A DNA stretch of 24,854 nt from Sodalis-like endosymbiont of Proechinophthirus fluctus (GTDB lineage Bacteria; Pseudomonadota; Gammaproteobacteria; Enterobacterales; Enterobacteriaceae). The DNA lies in contig NZ_LECR01000011.1 of assembly GCF_001602625.1 (NCBI RefSeq), forward strand, positions 1 through 24,854, given 5' to 3'. The position numbers and the translations under genes were made by a program. Below are positions 17,045 to 24,854 of this stretch, piece by piece. The notes under the pieces were generated by a model. It did not search any database. It had not been told where the DNA came from and worked only from the letters and a program-made list of their open reading frames with translations. Numbering within the stretch: the first letter of the stretch is position 1; each line of letters begins with the position of its first letter.

Positions 17045-17068
17045 GGCTTAGTACTAAGAGAGGATACA

Positions 17069-18058
17069 ATGCAGGGTTCTGTGACAGAGTTTCTAAAACC
17101 GCGCCTAGTAGATATCGAGCAAGTCAGTTCGACGCACGCCAAGGTGACCCTTGAGCCATTAGAGCGGGGCTTTGGCCATACTCTGGGTAACGCACTGCGT
17201 CGTATTCTGCTTTCATCGATGCCGGGTTGCGCGGTGACCGAGGTTGAGATTGATGGTGTACTTCACGAGTACAGTACCAAAGAAGGTGTACAGGAAGACA
17301 TCCTGGAGATTCTGCTCAATCTAAAAGGACTCGCGGTAAGAGTCCAAGGTAAAGATGACGTTGTCTTGACCCTGAATAAATCTGGCATTGGCCCTGTGAC
17401 CGCAGCTGACATCACACATGATGGAGATGTCGTAATTGTCAAGCCGCAGCATGTCCTGTGCCACCTGACCGATGATAACGCATCCATCAATATGTGTATC
17501 AAGGTTCAGCGTGGACGTGGTTATTCTCCGGCTTCTGCCCGAATTCATTCTGAAGAAGGTGAGCGCCCGATCGGTCGTTTGCTGGTAGACGCATGCTATA
17601 GTCCCGTAGAGCGTATTGCCTACAATGTAGAAGCAGCGCGCGTTGAGCAGCGTACCGACCTGGACAAGCTGGTTATCGAAATGGAAACCAACGGCACGAT
17701 CGATCCTGAAGATGCGATCCGCCGTGCGGCAACCATTCTAGCTGAACAACTAGAAGCTTTCATTGATTTACGTGATGTACGTCAGCCGGAAGTGAAAGAA
17801 GAGAAACCAGAATTTGATCCGGTCTTGCTGCGCCCTGTTGACGATCTGGAATTAACTGTGCGCTCTGCTAATTGCCTCAAGGCAGAAGCTATCCATTACA
17901 TCGGTGATCTAGTACAGCGCACTGAGGTTGAGTTGCTGAAAACACCAAACCTTGGTAAAAAATCTCTTACCGAGATCAAAGATGTGTTGGCTTCTCGTGG
18001 GTTGTCTTTGGGCATGCGTCTCGAGAACTGGCCTCCGGCAAGTATCGCTGATGAATAA
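17069..18058 (+). CDS. rpoA: DNA-directed RNA polymerase subunit alpha
   Basis: Alpha dimerises to start RNA polymerase assembly and contacts activators and UP elements. The product has 329 residues, as in E. coli. The N-terminal domain (to about 235) carries the assembly motif [20 protein letters not shown]. The linker [12 protein letters not shown] and the C-terminal domain follow, with Arg265 and Asn268 in RSANCLKAE, which contact DNA. The end PPASIADE is close to the E. coli one. The gene is open and shows no unusual replacement in the DNA-binding helix. Confidence 0.98.
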   Translation: MQGSVTEFLKPRLVDIEQVSSTHAKVTLEPLERGFGHTLGNALRRILLSSMPGCAVTEVEIDGVLHEYSTKEGVQEDILEILLNLKGLAVRVQGKDDVVLTLNKSGIGPVTAADITHDGDVVIVKPQHVLCHLTDDNASINMCIKVQRGRGYSPASARIHSEEGERPIGRLLVDACYSPVERIAYNVEAARVEQRTDLDKLVIEMETNGTIDPEDAIRRAATILAEQLEAFIDLRDVRQPEVKEEKPEFDPVLLRPVDDLELTVRSANCLKAEAIHYIGDLVQRTEVELLKTPNLGKKSLTEIKDVLASRGLSLGMRLENWPPASIADE

Positions 18059-18098
18059 CCTGATTATAGGTTAAGGTTTTACTGAGAAGGATAAGGTC

Positions 18099-18494
18099 AT
18101 GCACCATCGTAAGAGTAGTCGTCAACTGAACCGTAATAGCAGTCATCGCCAGGCCATGTTCCGTAATATGGCTGGCTCTTTAGTTCGTCATGAAATCATC
18201 AAGACGACCCTTCCGAAAGCGAAAGAGCTGCGCCGCTTTGTTGAACCGCTGATTACACTTTCCAAAACTGACAGCGTTGCAAATCGTCGTCTAACATTCG
18301 CTCGTACCCGTGATAACGAGATCGTAGCAAAAATGTTTAACGAGCTAGGCCCACGTTTCGCAAGCCGCGCCGGTGGTTATACTCGCATTCTGAAGAGTGG
18401 CTTCCGTGCAGGAGACAACGCGCTGATGGCATACATCGAACTCGTTGATCGCGCTGATGCAACAGATTCAGCAGTGGAAGCAACCGCAGAGTAA
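18099..18494 (+). CDS. rplQ: 50S ribosomal protein L17
   Basis: L17 is a 50S surface protein near the tunnel exit. The product has 131 residues against 127 in E. coli; the extra residues are in the poorly conserved C-terminal tail ([14 protein letters not shown]). The N-terminus reads [20 protein letters not shown], with His for the usual Arg2. It is the last gene of the alpha operon and is followed by a strong terminator. Confidence 0.97.
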   Translation: MHHRKSSRQLNRNSSHRQAMFRNMAGSLVRHEIIKTTLPKAKELRRFVEPLITLSKTDSVANRRLTFARTRDNEIVAKMFNELGPRFASRAGGYTRILKSGFRAGDNALMAYIELVDRADATDSAVEATAE

Positions 18495-18515
18495 TCTGTC
18501 ATTTTACAAGCTTGT

Positions 18516-18541
18516 AAAAACTGGGCTTAGCCCGGTTTTTA
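18516..18541 (+). terminator. Intrinsic terminator of the alpha operon
   Basis: AAAAACTGGGC (18516-18526), loop TTA, and GCCCGGTTTTT (18530-18540) form an 11-bp stem with one G-T pair, GC-rich at the top and ending in the T-run. It lies 21 bases after the rplQ stop. The stem is close to symmetric, so it may also act on transcripts from the opposite strand. Confidence 0.9.
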
Positions 18542-19090
18542 TGCTCGGGAGTTGCCTGTCGGTAGTCGTAATGAGTTTGCCACTATGGTTTTTAGCGCGC
18601 CCAAAACCGATGGTCGGTCTTTCTCCGCCGCCACTGTGTAAGAGTCAGCATGATTCTCTATTGGCGCTGCTACCGTGGCTGAGCTGAATTTTCTCTTCCG
18701 CCGATAATAGATGCAAAAATCCCTCTAATGTTGTCGTCGCCGTTTTCCACATGGCAGGTGAAAAGGCGCGATGGGATTGTCGCAAATCAGCGCCTAACCT
18801 AACCTTATGTCCGTCTTAGGGATAATTAATCAAGTAATAAGAACTGCATAAGATATGTGAATAATAGTGCTTCTTCTGCGTCGTGTTACAAAAATTTTGT
18901 TAATAAAAAATTCATATAGGATATCTATCCTCAACTCAACATTATGGTAAGAAAAATTATCACTTAACTAATGATATGGTAGATATTGATGCCTATTTCT
19001 ATTATCTTATCTTAATTATGTCATTATCGCTTTTGCGACACTATCTTCGTCAGTGTGCTTCTTCGTTGATTTAAATAATAAGATAGATAC
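18542..19090. other. Intergenic region after rplQ, no gene identified
   Basis: In E. coli zntR, yhdN, arfA and mscL lie between rplQ and trkA. I searched this stretch by eye for MerR-type (ZntR), ArfA and MscL sequences and found none. A minus-strand frame of about 50 codons around 18546-18690 is stop-free but not recognisable. The base composition becomes AT-rich from about 18830. Confidence 0.5.
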
Positions 19091-19760
19091 AGGAGATTAA
19101 AATATATTCATCGCCGCGATGGAAAGCGCCAATACGATTGATATCAGTATCGATGTTGAAGTTGATAGCGATAAAAACACATTTCTTATGTATGAATTAA
19201 GAAAAGGATATAATCATATTGCTACCCATCTCTTGAAAATGGGCGCGGATCACAAGCTGACTGATAAGGATGGGAACACGATATTGATGTTGACGCTTTC
19301 TTATTACGCCTCTGATGTGATGCGGACCTTGGTGAGGCTACATGATAAGCTTTTCCCGAACTTTCGGGTAAACTGATTAAAAAAGAGGGAAATATCAACG
19401 GAGCTAATGACTGAAAGAAAGGAGACGGCAGCTATGATAACAATATATTCTGGTATAGAAGAAGACATGCTCATGATGATATTATCGATTATGGATTCAA
19501 GAGATTTGAATATCAATAGATATGATGCTGATAGTCATTCTGTAATAACTAATAGAATTTTTTACTCTAGGAACTTCTGTAGTGAAAAATTATTGATATG
19601 GGTTTTGATATCAATGATTTTTCTACATCATGGGATGTTAATTGTAGGAGGTACGAAAAAATAACGCTACTCAGGCTGGCGGAAAATTATGACATGAAGA
19701 TATAATAAAGTTATTAATGGATAATAATTTTAAAGACAGACGATTGTCTTCAAGATAGGA
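19091..19760 (+). pseudogene. Ankyrin-repeat protein remnant
   Basis: Ankyrin repeats mediate protein-protein contacts, and in symbionts such proteins are often secreted host-interaction factors. The frame open from 19101 reads NIFIAAMESANTI and then two repeat-like units, including TFLMYELRKGYNHIATHLL, KMGADHKLTDKDGNT and ILMLTLSY. The pattern (G-ADH-LTDKDGNT-LM-A) is typical of ankyrin loops. An ideal AGGAG (19091-19095) lies 8 bases before ATA at 19104, the likely position of the original ATG; the first in-frame ATG (19119) is too far away. After TGA at 19374 more repeat fragments follow in other frames: LNINRYDADSHSVITN, MGFDINDFSTSWD, ITLLRLAENY and DIIKLLMDNNFKD. It is broken by several frameshifts. 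It is AT-rich, unlike the ribosomal genes, which suggests acquisition by transfer. The 3' boundary is approximate. Confidence 0.8.
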
Positions 19761-20076
19761 ATTCTCCGATAGCGATAATGGTTGTACGTTTTATTATCAA
19801 ACATTGAAGGTTATCAGGAGTCTCTATTCGATAGAGACTAACTTATTACATGATGGTGACATCATAAGATGGCCCCTGTCTCCGCCAGCATCGTGAATGT
19901 TATGGCTGCCGCCAGGTAACACAGTAAATACGATCGCTAAACTCCCATTTAGGTGTATCTCCTCTTTTTTAAGCGCTGGCAGTCATTGCGAAATTGAGTT
20001 TATCTATAGTTTATCTACAATGTATTTACACGTATGGAGACTGAGACGGAAACTAATACTCCCGCCGTATTCAGCT

Positions 20077-22260
20077 TTAGAAAAAGTAGTTTTTTGAGAG
20101 GCTAAAGTTACGCGGCTCGCTATATAAAATCGTATTGGAAATACTGGTGTCGTAGGCTTTATCAAACAAGTTGTGAATGTTGGCCTGTATCGACAAATTT
20201 TTGTTCAGCTGGTAGTGGCTGAACAGGTCGACCAACGCATAGTTGCCATGTTCCGCATGGCAAGTACCATAGGAGGTGGAGAATAATCCTAGTGCACGTG
20301 GTTCCGCTAATTGACCTATCCCACCACAGTCAAATCCGGCGCAACCGGGCAGGGCGATAGCTGGAAAATTTTACCTTGGTCCACTGCAGTTCCGGGCTTC
20401 ACCGCTTTGTTATCACTATCGGTGGCGATATAGCGTGTGGCGCCGAATGTCAATTGCTAATTATCGGTTATAGTCTGTTAATCTCGAATTCCACCCATTT
20501 GCTTACGGTGCTATATCCACGCCCCGATAGGAGGTGACGGTGGATCTTTAAATTATTTTGCTCTGTGCGACCCTGTTACCCTGCCCAATTCTGAAGACGG
20601 CCAATGTCGTGGGCAGACGGCTGCCCATCCAGTCGGATTTCACCCCGATTTCATAATTGTTACTGGTGGTGATGGATGCGAGTTATTTACATGAGCTATC
20701 GCGGTAGTTTTGCGGTTGGAAGATAGAGGTATAACTGGCATAAGCCGACCAGTTTTCATCAATTTCATACACCAAACTAGCGTAGGGTAGGTATGGTTTT
20801 CTCCATACTGGAGATCATGGTATCGATACACCAGTTGATATAACAGGCGCCAATAATCAGGTTTATCAGATCGACCAATGAAATCGCTGCATACAGCGAT
20901 TTCATGTAGGTTTTATCATCCTATACAAAGGTCTACTATACCCCCATTAGATTTCTGGAAAATTACCGTCATAATCGTAGAAGCTACCCAACTCGTCAGG
21001 ATAAATATTTGTTCCAGGTGTTCAGGTAGTGGTTAGTTTGCCGGCTGTGGCTGTCTCCTAGTATCACGGTATATTGATGCCCAACAGCTCATATTTGTCG
21101 TCAGTGAACAGATCGACCGGGTCTACTTTGTGCTCGCCGGTATTCCAGCCTGTCCCGCTAACATAATCATAGCAGGCGCTATAGTTGCCATAGGAGGCCG
21201 ACTAATTGCCAGGTCACTTTATTGACGACCGTGTCCAGATACATCATTTGGCTATCAAATTTGATATTGGTATGGGTGACACTTAGCGTGGTCTTCCAAT
21301 TATCGACGAAACGCTACGTCAGAGTGACGAAAAAATTATTAATTTCTTTATCATTGTTTTTAGACACAGTAAGGCACAGTGTTGTGGGCCGGGTCATAAT
21401 GTCTAACGCTGCTATCACTATTCCAGCTTGGCAAGAGCCTGCCCAGGTCAGGCTATATCGATGCGCTGATATTTGTGCCCGGCAGTGAGAAAATCGTGAA
21501 GTCGCTCAGATCAGCATCATTGATCCCTGAAAAGAAGGTTTTTATTGTTATAGCGATCGAGCCAGGAGCTTTTATCCTGATAGCCAGCCACGATACGGCC
21601 GCGAATGTTGCCTCTTCAGTAAGAGGACGTTGCAGATCGGCCACGTAACGTTGTTTATCCCAGCCACCGTATTTGGCGGTAAGATTGCCTTTTAACTCAC
21701 GACTCGCATGTTTGCGCACCATACTGATCGTCGCAGAAGGATTTCCTGTTCCCGTCAATCAGCCCATTGGTACCTCGCACTACTTCTAAACGGTCATACA
21801 AGCACTGTGTCCGTTTCGGAATCACTCAAATTTCAGCGAGACTTGAAATAGGTAGGAATGCTATCGACCATGTAATTATCTATTTGGAAAATAAGGTGAT
21901 AATAGAGATAACGATCCTAATTTTGACAGATTTTTACTGATCCAGGTGTTGTATGATATCATATCCCCAGCGACTGAGGTTGCTGATCTTCCAACTCTAT
22001 TGGCTGATGATACTAACCGAATGCAGGATATCGCACACTACCAGCGGCATTTTATGCTGCTGGTAGTGTGCGGGACGCTGTAATCCTGATTCTAGAGCTG
22101 TCCACTGCTGCGTCGGTATCGATGATACCTTTCACAACGATGGTCTTTTCAGTGTTATCGGTGACGTCGGAAGAACGGCAAAGACAGTGCTTGACATGAA
22201 TATCAAGGCAATGATGGCGGCTAAAAACGATGGTCTACGCTCGCCTCAATGATGAGTCAT
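20077..22260 (-). pseudogene. fhuE: FhuE-type TonB-dependent siderophore receptor pseudogene
   Basis: FhuE is the outer-membrane receptor for ferric coprogen and rhodotorulic acid. Read on the minus strand from ATG 22260, the order of pieces follows E. coli FhuE: a signal-peptide-like SFLAAIIALIFMSSTVFA, then TEKTIVVKG, QDYSVPHTTSS, KMPLVVCDILHSVSIISQ, MVDSIPTYF, ALYDRLEVVRGTNGL, TGTGNPSATISMVRKHASRE, KYGGWDKQRYVADLQRPLTE, FFSGINDADLSD, PDELGSFYDYDGNFP, and at the C-terminus YALVDLFSHYQLNKNLSIQA, NLFDKAYDTS, YSEPRNFSLSKNYFF with TAA at 20077-20079. The span of 2184 bp equals a full-length gene of about 728 codons, so decay was by point mutations and small indels: a stop at codon 5 and many frameshifts. 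It lies between the ankyrin remnant and an AT-rich region, not a usual place for fhuE. Confidence 0.93.
22032..22072. repeat. Near-perfect 19-bp hairpin inside fhuE
   Basis: CGCACACTACCAGCGGCAT (22032-22050) and ATGCTGCTGGTAGTGTGCG (22054-22072) are complementary at 18 of 19 positions around a TTT loop. It overlaps the coding remnant SVPHTTSS-KMPLVV of fhuE, and a one-base frameshift of the pseudogene lies within it. It is a structural curiosity rather than a known regulatory element. Confidence 0.8.
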
Positions 22261-22517
22261 TAGCGGAAAAAATTACCTCTCCTAGCTTATTTACTATCGT
22301 CATTCGGCATCAAGGCAATCCCATATTTTAATTATATAAAATTATTATTTTAATTAATAAATTAAAAATTTATTAAATTTAATTTTAAATAATTTATTTT
22401 ACAAATATAAATAGATGTTGCTTGATATAACTAAAAAGTGGTCATCAATGGATGCACCAGCTTGATACACTTGTCCACCCATGGAGCTGTAGTCATATCG
22501 CTTCAGTCAAAAGCTTT

Positions 22518-22542
22518 GTTGGTGTCTTGTAGAGACACCAAC
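22518..22542. repeat. Perfect 10-bp hairpin
   Basis: GTTGGTGTCT (22518-22527), loop TGTAG, and AGACACCAAC (22533-22542). It is followed on the plus strand by GTTAATTAT, without a real T-run, so a terminator role is uncertain. It may be the remains of a terminator of a lost gene. Confidence 0.6.
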
Positions 22543-23583
22543 GTTAATTATATCAATAAGTAAGATGATAGGATACGCATACTGCCTATAGTTTAGGCGC
22601 TTATAAGGGAGAACGCCGCCGTCGGTAGCAGCTCACTTTTTAATGAAGGTAGAGTATCATTGCAAATTACCATAAAAAAGGCTTATAATATTTTTAATAA
22701 AGTCTGGCAGTTAAAAAATTTTTTTATAAATCCTGCTGGGTAGTTGTAATTTTTTTCTTTGAGCAAGTTGAATGATGAACGACGTAAATCTGGAACTATA
22801 CATAAAATATGTATATTTACGAATTTATATGTTTTTATACTCAGATTTTTATGCATGTTTATTTAAGCATCAGTGAATGAATAAGCTTAAGAACAAGTTT
22901 ACGTTACTGAAAAAATCCAAGGTGACATTGTAAATAAAGGTATAAAGATCATCTAATAGTTAAGAATGACAGTGTTCGATACCGTAAGAATTTTTTTATT
23001 ACGTTTTGATTAATGCACAACTTCTGATGAGGATCAGAAAAAAATACAGGATATTACTATATACACTTACTTGGCTATTATGGATATTATATTTTTATGT
23101 TACTAACAGTCATAAAAATAATAATGAAATGTAAATACAATATATTTTATATTTATTCATAATAAAATTTCAAGAGAAATTACTTCTGATTTTGATCATA
23201 TATACTATATCGTTAAATACAAAATAGGAGACTGTCCTAAGACTAATCTAGCATTATATACAGTGGAGTGATAGTATTTTATAAGAATTTTTCTATCCGG
23301 TTTTCACCTTCAATATTAAGCTAAGTTTAATAAATTTTGTCAGGTAAATTTCTTGCGATAAAATTTGTGCAGCGATGGCTATTTCCGAGTATAGAAATTA
23401 GATAAAAGATGGAATGAATTAATCTTATGGAGATAACGATAGGTCACAATGCATTTTATATTTGGCAGGCTAACTTATTAAAAGTTAAAGAAAATATTCC
23501 ATGCTTTCAATTGGATAAAAAGATATTAAATTGATTTTATACAGAGTAAACGATCTCGTGAACGAAGTTATAGTCTGACTGTG

Positions 23584-23607
23584 TCAAGATGATTAATTTC
23601 ATCTTGA
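23584..23607. repeat. Perfect 9-bp hairpin in the AT-rich region
   Basis: TCAAGATGA (23584-23592), loop TTAATT, and TCATCTTGA (23599-23607). It is followed by AAGTTATCTTTTAAT. It is possibly a decayed terminator, since there is no long T-run. It lies 50 bases after the 35-codon open frame ending at 23534. Confidence 0.5.
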
Positions 23608-24339
23608 AAGTTATCTTTTAATAACTAATAAAGATATTATTAGATGTGAAAATGCTTCTGTATATAAAAGAGAATTTTTTTCCTCAAGGTAAATATGCGC
23701 GTGATGTTATTAACTGCTGGTACTCTGCATTTTATCAATAGATACAATAATTACCTATCCCTTATAGTCATCTTCGTATCACGCTCTGTCTCTGGTGGAA
23801 ATACTATCAATCTATATATATTGCTATGGTCGCCAAAAATATCTATATTAGTCAACCTGCTTAAGATAAGGCAGTCAGCCTGCTCAGCATCAATGATTAG
23901 GAGTTATAACTACGTGGTCTGACGCCGCAAATACGTTTTTAAATGAATTGATTATACAAGAGTTGCAATTACCAGGATAATCAATGTAGGAAAATTTTTA
24001 ATAAATTAAATTTTATGCGTTAACTGATTATACATAAAATTTTTTATATAATTAAATAGAGTGCATCGAGATGATAGCTCCTAGTGCATGTAAGGAAAAT
24101 TTAATATCGAATATAATTCCTGCATTACAACTACCTAATTTTAAGGTATCATTAGTCACTGTTTGACATATTCATTATTTTCCGTTGGGTTAAGTAATGC
24201 TAATTTAACTCGGTCCGTAATTGGCGACCTCTTAGTTAAACAAGTTGAGGTAACACAATGGAGCTCATTGACGACAGGTACGAACGCCATATTCAGTAAG
24301 CGCAGCAGGCGGGATAGTTTGTGCACTACCTGGCTATGG

Positions 24340-24854
24340 TTAAGCCACTACAGTTAGATAACGACAGCACTGTGCTGCGGGGAGCTGTTGGAACAGCCGT
24401 TCCACATCACTGACAAAATTTTTATCGGTCAGGAACATGATCAAATGGTCGCCATGTTCGATAGGGCTATTACGATTGGCGATGATCACCTCATCGCCGC
24501 GCATAATTGCGTCGATCAGTCCCAGGCAGCAATTTGATGGCGTCGATATGGCGGCAAACCACCCGCGAGATGCTCTCATTGCCATGAGCGATGTTCTCAT
24601 CGCCTCCGCCACCCCGACCCCGCGCCGCAGCGAGGAGGAGACGCTGACAATACCCGCTTGTGCACATGCGTCAGCAGCGCTGATATAGTGGCCTGCTGTG
24701 GAGAAATAGCGATATCGATAACGCTGCCCTGCACCAGAGGAATCACCGTAAAAAGATGATAGTATATAGTATCATGCGACCATTCCGTCAGTTCTGCGCT
24801 ACACTACTGATCTCTCTCAATCAGTTTTACACTGTAATCTTTTTCCAGCCGACA
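24340..24854 (-). pseudogene. trkA: Trk potassium-uptake regulator TrkA, pseudogene fragment
   Basis: TrkA is the cytosolic NAD-binding RCK subunit that gates the TrkG/TrkH potassium channels. On the minus strand the sequence entering from the right edge reads RLEKDYSVKLIERDQ and then a stop. It continues with [13 protein letters not shown], and then jumps to [20 protein letters not shown], so about 65-70 residues between these points are deleted. Further frameshifts separate [33 protein letters not shown] and the C-terminal [38 protein letters not shown]. The N-terminal half lies beyond the window. It converges with rplQ, as in E. coli, so this is the native locus. The gene is clearly non-functional. 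Confidence 0.93.

Larger units (their letters stand above)
22261..24339. other. 2.1 kb AT-rich region without a recognisable gene
   Basis: The stretch upstream of fhuE (about 22320-22420) is almost pure A/T. The rest is about two thirds A/T or more with stops in all frames. Open pieces include a 35-codon frame at 23427-23534 starting MEITIGHNAFYIWQ and, in the same frame, a piece after a stop at about 23654-23752 with FFPQGKYARDVINCWYSAFY. A 75-codon frame at 23695-23922 overlaps the second piece in another frame. I recognise none of them. The region probably contains one or more old, horizontally acquired pseudogenes. I looked for MscL sequence, expected next to trkA, and did not see it. Confidence 0.5.

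Noticed and set aside
18546..19090. zntR, arfA or mscL remnants between rplQ and trkA
   Set aside because: Expected from E. coli gene order, but none of the conserved segments I know could be found in any frame.
22310..22440. Fur box or origin-like element in the A/T block upstream of fhuE
   Set aside because: No stretch matches the Fur consensus well, and no DnaA boxes or iterons were seen. The block is simply extreme in A/T.
23695..23922. 75-codon plus-strand frame as a real gene
   Set aside because: The AAGG upstream is plausible, but the product has no recognisable features, and a more protein-like fragment lies in a different frame over the same bases.

Overview
The window looks like the chromosome of an enterobacterial insect endosymbiont in an early to middle stage of genome decay, probably a Sodalis-allied lineage. 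The evidence is the near-Enterobacterales identity of the ribosomal proteins, the gene order tuf - bfd - bfr - S10/spc/alpha operons - trkA, and the state of almost everything outside the ribosomal block: recognisable genes full of stops, frameshifts and deletions. The Sodalis assignment is inference from this pattern, not from a database match.

Left flank (1-4600). The 3' four fifths of an intact EF-Tu gene is followed by debris. A minus-strand MFS exporter pseudogene (about 1212-2353) comes first, then about 1.2 kb without an identifiable gene that contains a perfect 19-bp inverted repeat 592 bp apart. After that lie dead copies of bfd (bacterioferritin-associated ferredoxin) and bfr (bacterioferritin).

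Core (about 4575-18541). The S10 operon (rpsJ rplC rplD rplW rplB rpsS rplV rpsC rplP rpmC rpsQ), the spc operon (rplN rplX rplE rpsN rpsH rplF rplR rpsE rpmD rplO secY rpmJ) and the alpha operon (rpsM rpsK rpsD rpoA rplQ) are all on the plus strand with canonical spacing and overlaps. Each has a recognisable promoter. The S10 leader keeps its attenuator hairpin, the alpha leader looks like the S4-binding pseudoknot region, and a strong terminator follows rplQ. All genes are open except rplB (L2), which has lost about 25 bp and is frameshifted after codon 54. Several others carry small in-frame oddities: a 21-bp tandem duplication in rplF and single extra codons in rplN and rplP.

Right flank (18542-24854). 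This is AT-rich and decayed. It holds an ankyrin-repeat protein remnant whose apparent start codon has become ATA, a near full-length but multiply broken fhuE (coprogen/ferrioxamine-type TonB receptor) on the minus strand, 2 kb of very AT-rich sequence without a clear gene, and a minus-strand trkA (potassium uptake) pseudogene running off the window. rplQ and trkA converge as in free-living relatives, so the ankyrin gene and fhuE look like additions between them.

The biological reading is that translation and secretion genes are under purifying selection while iron storage, siderophore uptake, potassium uptake and export genes have been lost. I found no CRISPR array, no tRNA or rRNA gene, no intact transposase, and no convincing new biological system. 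The broken rplB is the most surprising observation.
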